The notes beneath the pieces are model-generated. The model saw nothing but the letters and a program-made list of their open reading frames with translations. It had not been told where the DNA came from and made no database searches. This document shows positions 10,713-18,841 of a stretch of 64,000 bases of DNA, in pieces. Both the position numbers and the translations under genes were made by a program. Source of the DNA: Sterolibacteriaceae bacterium (GTDB taxonomy: Bacteria > Pseudomonadota > Gammaproteobacteria > Burkholderiales > Rhodocyclaceae); assembly GCA_025360425.1 (NCBI GenBank), contig JANYCD010000073.1, positions 24,267 through 88,266 on the forward strand, read 5' to 3'. Numbering within the stretch: position 1 is the stretch's first letter; the number at the start of each line of letters is the position of its first letter.

Positions 10713-12275
10713 ATGTCAAAACACCGCGCCCTCTTCCTTGACGCCAACCACATCACTGCCTATTCGTGGCAGGGCGGAAACCTGCGCGAAGAAGGCACCT
10801 TCGACGGTGACGCGCCAGGGCTGGAGAACTTCGTCGCCTATCTGCGTCTCCAGCGCTCCTCGGTCTTCTACCTGCTCGCCGATGTCGCCGAGGAAGGCTT
10901 CCAGATCGAAGACATCCCCTATGTATCGGGTAACGACCGCAAGGCTTTGCTGGAGCGCCGTCTTGGTCAATATTTCTATGGCACACCGCTCACTGCGGCA
11001 ATCTCGCTGGGACGCGGAAAAACCGGGCGGCGCGACGAAAAAATGCTGTTTACGGCGCTGACCCGACCGCAGTATTTCGAACCTTGGTTTGCCGCAATGC
11101 GGCAGGCAGAGACCCAACTGGCCGGTCTTTTTTCGGCGCCCATGGTGGTCAATTCATTGTTCAAGACACTGAACAAAAAAGACGGGCCAACCCTGGTACT
11201 GACATTGTGCAAAGCCGGTTTGCGGCAGTCTTTTTTCGAAGGCGATCAGTTGCGGTTCTCGCGTTTGACGCCGCTGGTCACCAGCTCCCTGGAAGAATAT
11301 TCACTCACCTGCGCAGTCGAGGCCGCAAAAATCTATCAATACCTCGTCGGCCAACGCCAGATCGAGCGCGGCAAAAAACTGGAAACCTTGATCCTTGCCC
11401 ATCCGGCGGAAACCGCCAGTTTTCGCCAGAAGTGTCGCGATACGGACGAACTCCACTTTGATTACATCGATCTGATCGAGCGCGGATCCAAACTCGGTCT
11501 CAAATCCCAGAGTTCAGATTCGCACGCCGACACGCTGTTGCTGCATTTGTTGCTGCAAAAAACACCCCCCTACCAGTTCGCTCCGACCCCGGAGCGAAAA
11601 CTCTATCGTCTTTGGCAATGGCGCTTCGGGCTCAATGCCGCCGCCGCGCTCATTCTCGTTGTTTGCCTGCTGTTCGCCACCAAAAACTTTTTGCAAACCT
11701 ACACCATGGGGCAGGAAGTGGAATCGGTCAAACTCGATGCCGCCCTGACCAAGCAACGCTATGAGGCCATGCTCAAAAAACTTCCGGCCATGCCGGTCAG
11801 CGCCGACCAGTTGCGTGCCATGGTGGATCGTTTTAACACTTTGCAAAAAAATTCTCCGCCCATCACGATGACGCTCAACCAATTGAGTCAGGCACTGAGT
11901 ATTTCGCCACAGGTAGAGCTGGATCGAATCGACTGGCTCCCCTCCTCAAACCCGGCCGACTCGGTGAACCCCGATACGGGCGCGGGTGCGAAAACCGCTC
12001 CCAATGCCACGCTTGCGAGCGGTAGCGCAAGCTATTACGCCATCGTCGAGATCCAGGCACATTTGCCCGCAGCCGTGGCCAACGACAATCGCGCCATTCT
12101 TGAAATCGTTGACCGCTTTGTCGACACGCTGAAAAAAAATCAGGGCATGACCGTCACCATCCTGCACATGCCATTCGACCTGGCGTCGGGCAAAACCATC
12201 AAGAGTTCGGCGCAGACAGGGGTCACTCTGGTTGAACTGCCGAAGTTTTCGTTGCGCTTGGTGCAGGGACTCTGA
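10713..12275 (+). CDS. Pilus assembly protein, PilM-like + TM/PilN-like fusion (MshI position)
   Basis: N-terminal ~300 aa soluble actin-fold-like region, single TM (AAAALILVVCLLFATKNFL), coiled C-terminal domain; operonic after mshG. Confidence 0.6.
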   Translation: MSKHRALFLDANHITAYSWQGGNLREEGTFDGDAPGLENFVAYLRLQRSSVFYLLADVAEEGFQIEDIPYVSGNDRKALLERRLGQYFYGTPLTAAISLGRGKTGRRDEKMLFTALTRPQYFEPWFAAMRQAETQLAGLFSAPMVVNSLFKTLNKKDGPTLVLTLCKAGLRQSFFEGDQLRFSRLTPLVTSSLEEYSLTCAVEAAKIYQYLVGQRQIERGKKLETLILAHPAETASFRQKCRDTDELHFDYIDLIERGSKLGLKSQSSDSHADTLLLHLLLQKTPPYQFAPTPERKLYRLWQWRFGLNAAAALILVVCLLFATKNFLQTYTMGQEVESVKLDAALTKQRYEAMLKKLPAMPVSADQLRAMVDRFNTLQKNSPPITMTLNQLSQALSISPQVELDRIDWLPSSNPADSVNPDTGAGAKTAPNATLASGSASYYAIVEIQAHLPAAVANDNRAILEIVDRFVDTLKKNQGMTVTILHMPFDLASGKTIKSSAQTGVTLVELPKFSLRLVQGL

Positions 12276-12277
12276 TC

Positions 12278-12892
12278 GTGGCGACATCGCAATCCACCGC
12301 CCTGAAACGCTTGCAGTGGAATATTGCCCTATTGCTTTTCCTTTCCCTGGTGGGCGCCGGTGCCGTGCTGGCTTCGCTCAAATTTCGTGACGTCGCCGAC
12401 AAATCACTAAAACAAGCAACCGCGATTCAACGCGAAATCAAGGCCAAGCTGGCCCGCGCCAACGATGAAGAGATCGAGTTACGCGAAAAAATACTGCGTT
12501 ATAACGCGATGGATAAAAAAGGCATTCTCGGCGAAGAACATCGCCTGGAGTGGATCGAGCAAATCAAAAAAGTGGAAGAGAAGCATAAGTTGCTCGAAAT
12601 TCAATACGAGTTGGCGCCGCAAAAGCCACTCGATGCGAAAGTCTTGCCGTTAACAGGCGGTGACTTTGAGGTATTGTCGAGTCCCATGAGCCTGGACATG
12701 CCGCTACTCCATGAGTTGGACCTGTTGAATTTTCTGGCTGATCTTAGCAACGAGGTCACCGCCTTTCTGCGGCTGAGAAGCTGTTCCATCGAACGCACTT
12801 CGCCGCAAGCCGCAACCAAAGGCGCCATCGCCGTTGCCCAGCTCAGAGCCCGCTGCCAACTCGACTGGATCACCATTCGGGAGAGGAGATGA
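12278..12892 (+). CDS. PilO-like (MshJ position) inner membrane pilus assembly protein
   Basis: Single N-terminal TM, coiled coil, short alpha/beta domain; overlaps upstream/downstream genes in pilus operon. Confidence 0.55.
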   Translation: MATSQSTALKRLQWNIALLLFLSLVGAGAVLASLKFRDVADKSLKQATAIQREIKAKLARANDEEIELREKILRYNAMDKKGILGEEHRLEWIEQIKKVEEKHKLLEIQYELAPQKPLDAKVLPLTGGDFEVLSSPMSLDMPLLHELDLLNFLADLSNEVTAFLRLRSCSIERTSPQAATKGAIAVAQLRARCQLDWITIRERR

Positions 12893-13341
12893 AGATCGCG
12901 GCATTCAGGTTTTTCATTCTCTTCCTGACCTGCGCCACCCCCCTGGCATATGCGGAAGAGCCACTTGGGCGGCTATTCTTCAGCCCGGAGAAACGCGCTG
13001 TACTCGAACGGCAACGGCAACTCAACGTTCAGGTTCAGGAAACACAAACACTGGAAGGCGCCACCATGCATCTTGATGGTGTCATTCAGCGCAGTGGTGG
13101 CAAAAAAACCGTATGGATCAACGGCCAACCGCAAAACGACAATGCAACGCCCCTCGGTGTTGCCGCGAAAATAGCGCCGGGCGACCCCGGGCGCGCCTCC
13201 CTGAGCGCCGAGGGCGAATCTCCCGTCAATCTGAAAGTTGGAGAAACCGTCAATCGCGCCACGCGTGAAAAAGACAATGGCATCGATGGCGGAAAAATTG
13301 TCGTCGGCAAGCCCGCCGCGCGCGCCCGGGATGCCCGCTAG
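12889..13341 (+). CDS. Small exported PilP/MshK-like pilus protein
   Basis: Signal peptide (FFILFLTCATPLAYA) and motif THLDGVIQRSGGKKTVWINGQ reminiscent of MshK/PilP; overlaps gene before and after. Confidence 0.55.
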   Translation: MKIAAFRFFILFLTCATPLAYAEEPLGRLFFSPEKRAVLERQRQLNVQVQETQTLEGATMHLDGVIQRSGGKKTVWINGQPQNDNATPLGVAAKIAPGDPGRASLSAEGESPVNLKVGETVNRATREKDNGIDGGKIVVGKPAARARDAR

Positions 13342-16300
13342 CCGCAGTCATCAGCGCGGTTTCGCGCTGATGATCATGATCGTGTTGCTGGTCATGGGTG
13401 CGCTTTACGGCGTAGTCAGTCAGCTCAGCCTGATAGGCGCGCGTGCCGGGCGGACGCAGGGAACCCAAGCCTCATTGTTGCAAGCCAAGGAAGCCCTGAT
13501 CGGTTTTGCTACCGCCTATCGCGACAGCCATCTCGATCAGGTGTTTGGGTACCTGCCCTGCCCCGACACCACAGGAGATGGCGTGAGCGATGCCTGCGAT
13601 GTCACGGGAACCACGGTGGTTGGCCTGTTGCCTTACCGAACACTTGGCTTGCAGGATCTGCGTGACAGCGAGGGCGTCTGCTTGTGGTATGTCGTCTCGG
13701 GGAACTTCAAAGACAACCCCAAAGCTACGCCAATGAATTGGGATACCCAAGGCAACATCCTGCTTCAGGATGTCAACGGTACTACCGTGTTTGCGCCCGA
13801 CGACGCCAATGGCGGAGCCGCAGCGGTCATTGTCGCGACGGGCCTGCCCATTGCCGGACAAAACCGCACGCCTGCCGCTGCCACTGTTTGCGGCACCGTT
13901 CCTACCGAAGTCGCTGCCTATCTTGATGGGGGTTATGCCTTTCCGAGCGCAGGCACGGTCACCTTGAGAGCAGGCAGTAGCGGCAGCACCACTAACAACG
14001 ATCTCATGCTGGCCGTGACGCCGCAGGAAATTTTTAGCCGCATCATCCCGCGCGTCGATTTCAGAAACGCATCGAGCGCTACCCCGCCGGGACAAATCAA
14101 CGCCCTGTCGGACAACATCAAATTCAGCATCGAGAAACAGATTCAAAGCAATCTGGTCGCAGGCACAGCACCATCGGGCATTGCCCTGCCGCGTCAAACC
14201 GGTTATTCGCAATTCGCCGGCAAATGGGTTGGTGATTTGGCGACCGCGTTGGCGCTCACGAGCACCAGTGACATCAATTATCTCGCCAACTGGCGCAACC
14301 AATATCGTTATGCGGTATGCAGCAACCTGAGCACGCCCTGCCTCAACATTGCCGGCACCAGTTGTCGCGCGGCGCTGCTATTGGGTGGCACGTCGACGAC
14401 CGGTGGGCCACGCACCACGGTCCAAAATGTATCCACCACTGCGGCCCTGGATGATTTTTTCGAAGCTGGCAAGGGGCGCGAACTGCTCAATAGCAGCAGC
14501 ATGACCTTCAGCGGCAATACCAGCTATCAATCGCCGACGGCCAGCACGACAGAGGATACGGCGCTCTGCCTCGTCCCCGGCGCTTTCAAGTCATTCGCCC
14601 AGGACATCGCCGAGTTTTCGTCCGGTTTGACCCAATCCGTCACTGGCGGTAACGCGCTTGCCAACGTCGACACCAGCGCCAAAACGGTGACTTTTGGCAG
14701 TAGCGGCGGCACCGCCGGCGTGGCTTGCGTCTGGAATGCGAATGCGCTGCCGATGAACACCCTGCTGCGGCTTTACTTTCGCCTCAACTTTGCCGCCAAG
14801 GGCAACGGCGTTGCCCTTGCCCTGGCGGATGGCGCGACCAACCTGGCACCCAACATCGGTGGGCGCACCCAGATCATGTGCGGCGCCTCGGGGAGTGACA
14901 CCTTGGGTTATTCGGGAATACCTCCGGCCGATGCCAGCGGAACACCACCGGCAGGCACCACGGTCGGAATCAAGAGTCCAAAGCTTGGCATCGAATTCGA
15001 CACCCGTTACGACAGCAGCCGCAACGACCCGTATACAGATCACACGGCTTTTCTCTACTGGGGTAACGCCGCCGATAACGTGGCTGGTGGAAGTGGCGCC
15101 GATGACAACACCCACTATCTGGGCACCGGCGGCGCAGCGATCACGGCCGCCACCTGGTCAAGCAGTGTGGCCACGGTGACCACAGCGTCCGTCCATGGCT
15201 TCGTTGGCAGCATAGCCATTACTGCCGCCACTTGGGCAGGGAATGTAGGCACGGTGACCACAGCGTCCGTCCATGGCTTCTCGGTCGACGATGTGGTGCA
15301 TGTATCCGGCATCACACCAAGCGCCTACAACGGTACTTATACGATATTGACTTCCAGTAGCACGCAATTCACCTATACCTTGACTGCGCCGAGCAACCCC
15401 GGCAGTCTTACCATCCCCGGTTCGGTCGGCGAAGTGGTAATCGTATCTGGCATCACTCCGAACGCGTACAACGGCACCTATACGGTAGTGTCTTCAACCA
15501 GTACTCAATTCACTTATGCTTTGCCCAGCGATCCCGGCGGCTCCGCTGCCTCCGGAATGGTTAAACCTGGCTCTGCCGGGCCTGCACCACGTAACCCGAG
15601 GATCGCGACAGCACTTGGAAGCACCACAGTTGCCTCGCCTTGTGGTTTCCCCAGTCCCGCATGTCCCGTTTGGTCACCCATCAGCTTTGGTCTAGTGACC
15701 ATCAATACGGCGAAGGCACATAATCTGTCATCGGGTCAGAAAGTGTATGTTTCCGGAATTTCTCCCGCCGGATACAACGGTGTCTTCACGGTTCTTGCCA
15801 GTGGTCTCACCGCAACGCGATTCCGCTATTTGCTCTCGACTAATCCCGGGGGTTATGTTTCCGGTGGCAGCATTCCCAACAAGGAAGCCGAAATATCCGC
15901 GCTTAGCTGGTCATCCAACACCGCGCATGCAGGAACAGCGCCGGACAATCACGGATTCAGCAGCGGTCAAGTGATCACCATTGCCGGCGTTACCCCCGGC
16001 GGTTACAACACCAGCGGATCCGCGACCTACCTCTCTTCGAAATTTTTTGACTATCCACTGGCGACCGATCCTGCCGGCGGTTTTTCGACCGAAACCCCGG
16101 GCGGAATGTCAATTCTCAAAAATTCCACTACGCCACCGCATAATTATCTGAAGTACACCAGCATCCCCCCGACAACTTCCATCTACGTCCGCCTCGATAT
16201 TTCCCGCAGCTACGACAGCGTTCACCACATCGCGATACTCAATACCAAGGCCTATATCGGCGACACCTTCGGCACGTTGCCCGATACCTGCACCAGTGCT

Positions 16301-16720
16301 TCCAGCACTTCCGAGTTTCAGGATTTGAGTCAAGACCTGGCCGTTTTGTGTCCGTTCCGGACCGTCACGCTGCAACAGGACTCGATCCCCATCAGCGCCA
16401 TCGCAACCCTCTCTGCCGCCACCTGGTCGTTGTCTACCGTCAGTGTCACCACCGCTGCCGCCCACCGTTTGGTCAACGGCGCAAGCATTACCATTTCTGG
16501 TGCCAGCCCTGCCGGCTACAACGGCACGTATACTGTCGCGGTGACTGGTGCCAATACCTTCACGTACAGTCTGCCCGGCAACCCGGGAAGTTATGTATCT
16601 GGCGGCGATATTCAACCGTTATCCACCATTTATCTCGGATTCACGAATGCCCGCAGCAGCACCAACATTATTGAGAATCAATCCGTGACCATTGATCAAT
16701 TATTGTTGAGAAGCCAATGA
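13331..16720 (+). CDS. Giant PilX/GspK/MshP-class pseudopilin with lectin-like and FCCH-like repeat C-terminal region
   Basis: ATG at 13331 gives MPASRSHQRGFALMIMIVLLVMGALYG (prepilin-like leader, no Glu5). Pilin-like EALIGFATAYRDS...YLPCPD...GLLPYRTLG; C-terminal LRLYFRLNFAAKGNGVALALADG...GIEFDTRYD...TDHTAFLYWG and multiple HGF..GD.V.VSG..P..YNGTYTV repeats. Confidence 0.75.
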   Translation: MPASRSHQRGFALMIMIVLLVMGALYGVVSQLSLIGARAGRTQGTQASLLQAKEALIGFATAYRDSHLDQVFGYLPCPDTTGDGVSDACDVTGTTVVGLLPYRTLGLQDLRDSEGVCLWYVVSGNFKDNPKATPMNWDTQGNILLQDVNGTTVFAPDDANGGAAAVIVATGLPIAGQNRTPAAATVCGTVPTEVAAYLDGGYAFPSAGTVTLRAGSSGSTTNNDLMLAVTPQEIFSRIIPRVDFRNASSATPPGQINALSDNIKFSIEKQIQSNLVAGTAPSGIALPRQTGYSQFAGKWVGDLATALALTSTSDINYLANWRNQYRYAVCSNLSTPCLNIAGTSCRAALLLGGTSTTGGPRTTVQNVSTTAALDDFFEAGKGRELLNSSSMTFSGNTSYQSPTASTTEDTALCLVPGAFKSFAQDIAEFSSGLTQSVTGGNALANVDTSAKTVTFGSSGGTAGVACVWNANALPMNTLLRLYFRLNFAAKGNGVALALADGATNLAPNIGGRTQIMCGASGSDTLGYSGIPPADASGTPPAGTTVGIKSPKLGIEFDTRYDSSRNDPYTDHTAFLYWGNAADNVAGGSGADDNTHYLGTGGAAITAATWSSSVATVTTASVHGFVGSIAITAATWAGNVGTVTTASVHGFSVDDVVHVSGITPSAYNGTYTILTSSSTQFTYTLTAPSNPGSLTIPGSVGEVVIVSGITPNAYNGTYTVVSSTSTQFTYALPSDPGGSAASGMVKPGSAGPAPRNPRIATALGSTTVASPCGFPSPACPVWSPISFGLVTINTAKAHNLSSGQKVYVSGISPAGYNGVFTVLASGLTATRFRYLLSTNPGGYVSGGSIPNKEAEISALSWSSNTAHAGTAPDNHGFSSGQVITIAGVTPGGYNTSGSATYLSSKFFDYPLATDPAGGFSTETPGGMSILKNSTTPPHNYLKYTSIPPTTSIYVRLDISRSYDSVHHIAILNTKAYIGDTFGTLPDTCTSASSTSEFQDLSQDLAVLCPFRTVTLQQDSIPISAIATLSAATWSLSTVSVTTAAAHRLVNGASITISGASPAGYNGTYTVAVTGANTFTYSLPGNPGSYVSGGDIQPLSTIYLGFTNARSSTNIIENQSVTIDQLLLRSQ
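15130..16120 (+). repeat. First block of degenerate ~60-aa 'TAATWSS.VATVTTA..HGF..G..V.VSGITP.AYNGTYTV....T.FTY.L..NPGG' (FCCH-like) repeats
   Basis: About five recognisable full or partial units in translation; a second, isolated unit lies at ~16400-16610. Confidence 0.8.
16400..16610 (+). repeat. Isolated FCCH-like repeat unit
   Basis: IATLSAATWSLSTVSVTTAAAHRLVNGASITISGASPAGYNGTYTVAVTGANTFTYSLPGNPGSYVSGGD. Confidence 0.8.
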
Positions 16721-17472
16721 GACAAAACGCTTTCGCGCGCGGCTTCACGCTAACCGAACTTGCGATAGTCCTGATCATCGTCGGGCTATTGCTCGGCAGC
16801 CTGTTTGTTCCCCTGGCGACGCAAACCGAGATTCGCTATCGCTCCGATACCGACAAGGCATTGGTGGATATCCGCGAGGCTTTGCTGGGCTTTGCCATTG
16901 CCAATGGGCGCTTGCCCTGCCCGGCGCGGGCAAACGCCGTCCCCGGTGATGCGGACGCGGGATTGGAACCCACGCCTATCGTTGCAGCAGGCTGCGCCAA
17001 TCTGGCCGGGGTGCTGCCCTGGGCCACGCTGGGCGTCCCCGAAGGCGATCCGTGGGGCAATCGCTATACCTACCGGATCAGCCAGGAGTTCACCCGACAG
17101 CCGCCGCAAGTCGGATTCAATGGCGGAGCCACTTGTCCCGCTCAAACCGCAAACGCAGGTTTTGCGCTGTGTTCCCAGGGCGACATGACGGTGCTCAATA
17201 CCGGGGGTGGTAGCACCGTTTCGAGTACCGTCCCTGCCGTTGTGCTATCTCACGGCAAAAATGGCAACGGCGCCTACAACACGCAGGGCAACCAAATGGC
17301 GGTTGGCGCCGATGCGGACGAACTCGACAACCAACTCACGGGCGGCGGAACCAACACGGCCAATCTAGTGTTCATCAGCAAAACGCCCACCCCCACATTC
17401 GACGACATCGTGATCTGGATTTCTCCCAATATTCTGTTCAACCGCATGGTTTCCGCCGGCAAGCTGCCTTGA
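16717..17472 (+). CDS. Type IV pseudopilin with prepilin cleavage/methylation site
   Basis: RGFTLTELAIVLIIVGLLLGSLFVPLATQ class III leader; shares EALLGFA..NGRLPCPA...GVLPWATLG with upstream giant pseudopilin. Confidence 0.85.
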   Translation: MRQNAFARGFTLTELAIVLIIVGLLLGSLFVPLATQTEIRYRSDTDKALVDIREALLGFAIANGRLPCPARANAVPGDADAGLEPTPIVAAGCANLAGVLPWATLGVPEGDPWGNRYTYRISQEFTRQPPQVGFNGGATCPAQTANAGFALCSQGDMTVLNTGGGSTVSSTVPAVVLSHGKNGNGAYNTQGNQMAVGADADELDNQLTGGGTNTANLVFISKTPTPTFDDIVIWISPNILFNRMVSAGKLP

Positions 17473-17544
17473 CCCACCCCGCCTGTTCCTGAGACACTCT
17501 CACCCGCAGCCGAAAGGCATGTCACCCTTATCAAACCGCACTAC

Positions 17545-18828
17545 ATGAAACGTTCCAACTCCGATACTTCGCGCCCCACGTTTGCCGAACGCCTGAGAAC
17601 CGCCGGCATCGAGCCGACTGACGACGAACAGTTGCGACTCAACAAGTCGTTGCTGGTCTTCGCCACAGGCATCGTCAGCGTAACCTCGATGGTCTGGCTC
17701 AATATCTATTGGGTGCTCGGTCCGCAGTTGTCATCCACCTACCCGTTCGCTTTCAATCTGCTGCTGGTGGGCAATCTGTTAATTTATATCAGGAGCGGAA
17801 ATTTCGAATTTTTCCGCGTCAGCCAGTTGGGGTTGCTGCTGTTCATACCATTCGCGATGCAATGGAGCATCGGCACCTTCATCGACGCCAGCGGTGTGGT
17901 TCTTTGGGGCTTGCTGGCGCCGGTCGGCGCAATTCTGATGCTCGGCCCGCGCGGATCGCTGGTATGGTTCCTGATCTGGGTCTTTTTCACCGCGCTGTCG
18001 GGGCTGGTCGACTACTATTTGATCGGCCTCGCCAAACCAACGGTGCCGCTGCGCACCAGCGTTGTTTTTTTCGCGCTCAACTTCATGGCGGTATCGAGCA
18101 TGATTTACATGCTGTTACGCCACTCGATCCTTGAGCAGCAAAAAATACGGGGCAAACTGGAAGACGCCTACACGATGCTGACGGTGGAACAGGCAAGGTC
18201 GGAGCGTCTGTTGCTCAACATCCTGCCAGGTCCGGTCGCCGAGCGGCTGAAAAACTCGGACCAGACGATTGCCGATGGATTTGCCGATGTGACCGTGATG
18301 TTTGCTGACATCGTGAATTTCACCCAGGTGGCCGAAGGCATGTCGCCGTCCCAAGTATTCGCCATGCTCAACCGGATTTTCTCGGCCTTCGACGAACTGG
18401 CCGAGCAGTTCGGTCTCGACAAAATCAAGACCATCGGTGATGCTTACATGGTGGCTGGCGGTATTGGCGGCAGTGCTGAGAACTATAGCGCGGCCATTGC
18501 CGACATGGCGGTCGCCATGCGCGACCTTCTACGCAATGATTTCGCGGTGAATTCGTCGCACCTCGAAGTACGGATCGGCATGGGCACGGGGCCGGTAGTG
18601 GCCGGCGTGGTCGGCAAGAAAAAGTTTATCTATGACTTATGGGGTGACACGGTCAACATTGCCAGCCGCATCACTTCGGAAGGTATACCCAGCATGATCC
18701 AGACCGACGTGACGACATTCAAGCGTTTGAACGGGGATTTCGAATTTGACGAACCCCAGGTCATTTATCTCAAGGGCAAAGGTGAGATGACGGTATATCG
18801 GTTGGTTGGCCGCAAGGCGCTGGGGTAG
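17545..18828 (+). CDS. Membrane-bound class III adenylate cyclase
   Basis: N-terminal ~6 TM helices; VTVMFADIVNFTQ, GLDKIKTIGDAYMVAGG, GMGTGPVVAGVVGKKKFIYDLWGDTVNIASRI; Lys/Asp at substrate positions suggest ATP. Confidence 0.88.
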   Translation: MKRSNSDTSRPTFAERLRTAGIEPTDDEQLRLNKSLLVFATGIVSVTSMVWLNIYWVLGPQLSSTYPFAFNLLLVGNLLIYIRSGNFEFFRVSQLGLLLFIPFAMQWSIGTFIDASGVVLWGLLAPVGAILMLGPRGSLVWFLIWVFFTALSGLVDYYLIGLAKPTVPLRTSVVFFALNFMAVSSMIYMLLRHSILEQQKIRGKLEDAYTMLTVEQARSERLLLNILPGPVAERLKNSDQTIADGFADVTVMFADIVNFTQVAEGMSPSQVFAMLNRIFSAFDELAEQFGLDKIKTIGDAYMVAGGIGGSAENYSAAIADMAVAMRDLLRNDFAVNSSHLEVRIGMGTGPVVAGVVGKKKFIYDLWGDTVNIASRITSEGIPSMIQTDVTTFKRLNGDFEFDEPQVIYLKGKGEMTVYRLVGRKALG

Positions 18829-18841
18829 ACATATCGCGTTT

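Noticed and set aside
13472-14302. 276-aa - strand ORF antisense to the giant pseudopilin
   Set aside because: No motifs; the sense strand has a clear leader and pilin-like/lectin-like content.
15130-16610. Pseudopilin repeats considered as a CRISPR-like or mobile repeat array
   Set aside because: Repeats are in-frame protein repeats with diverged DNA, no spacers of regular length and no cas genes or transposases.
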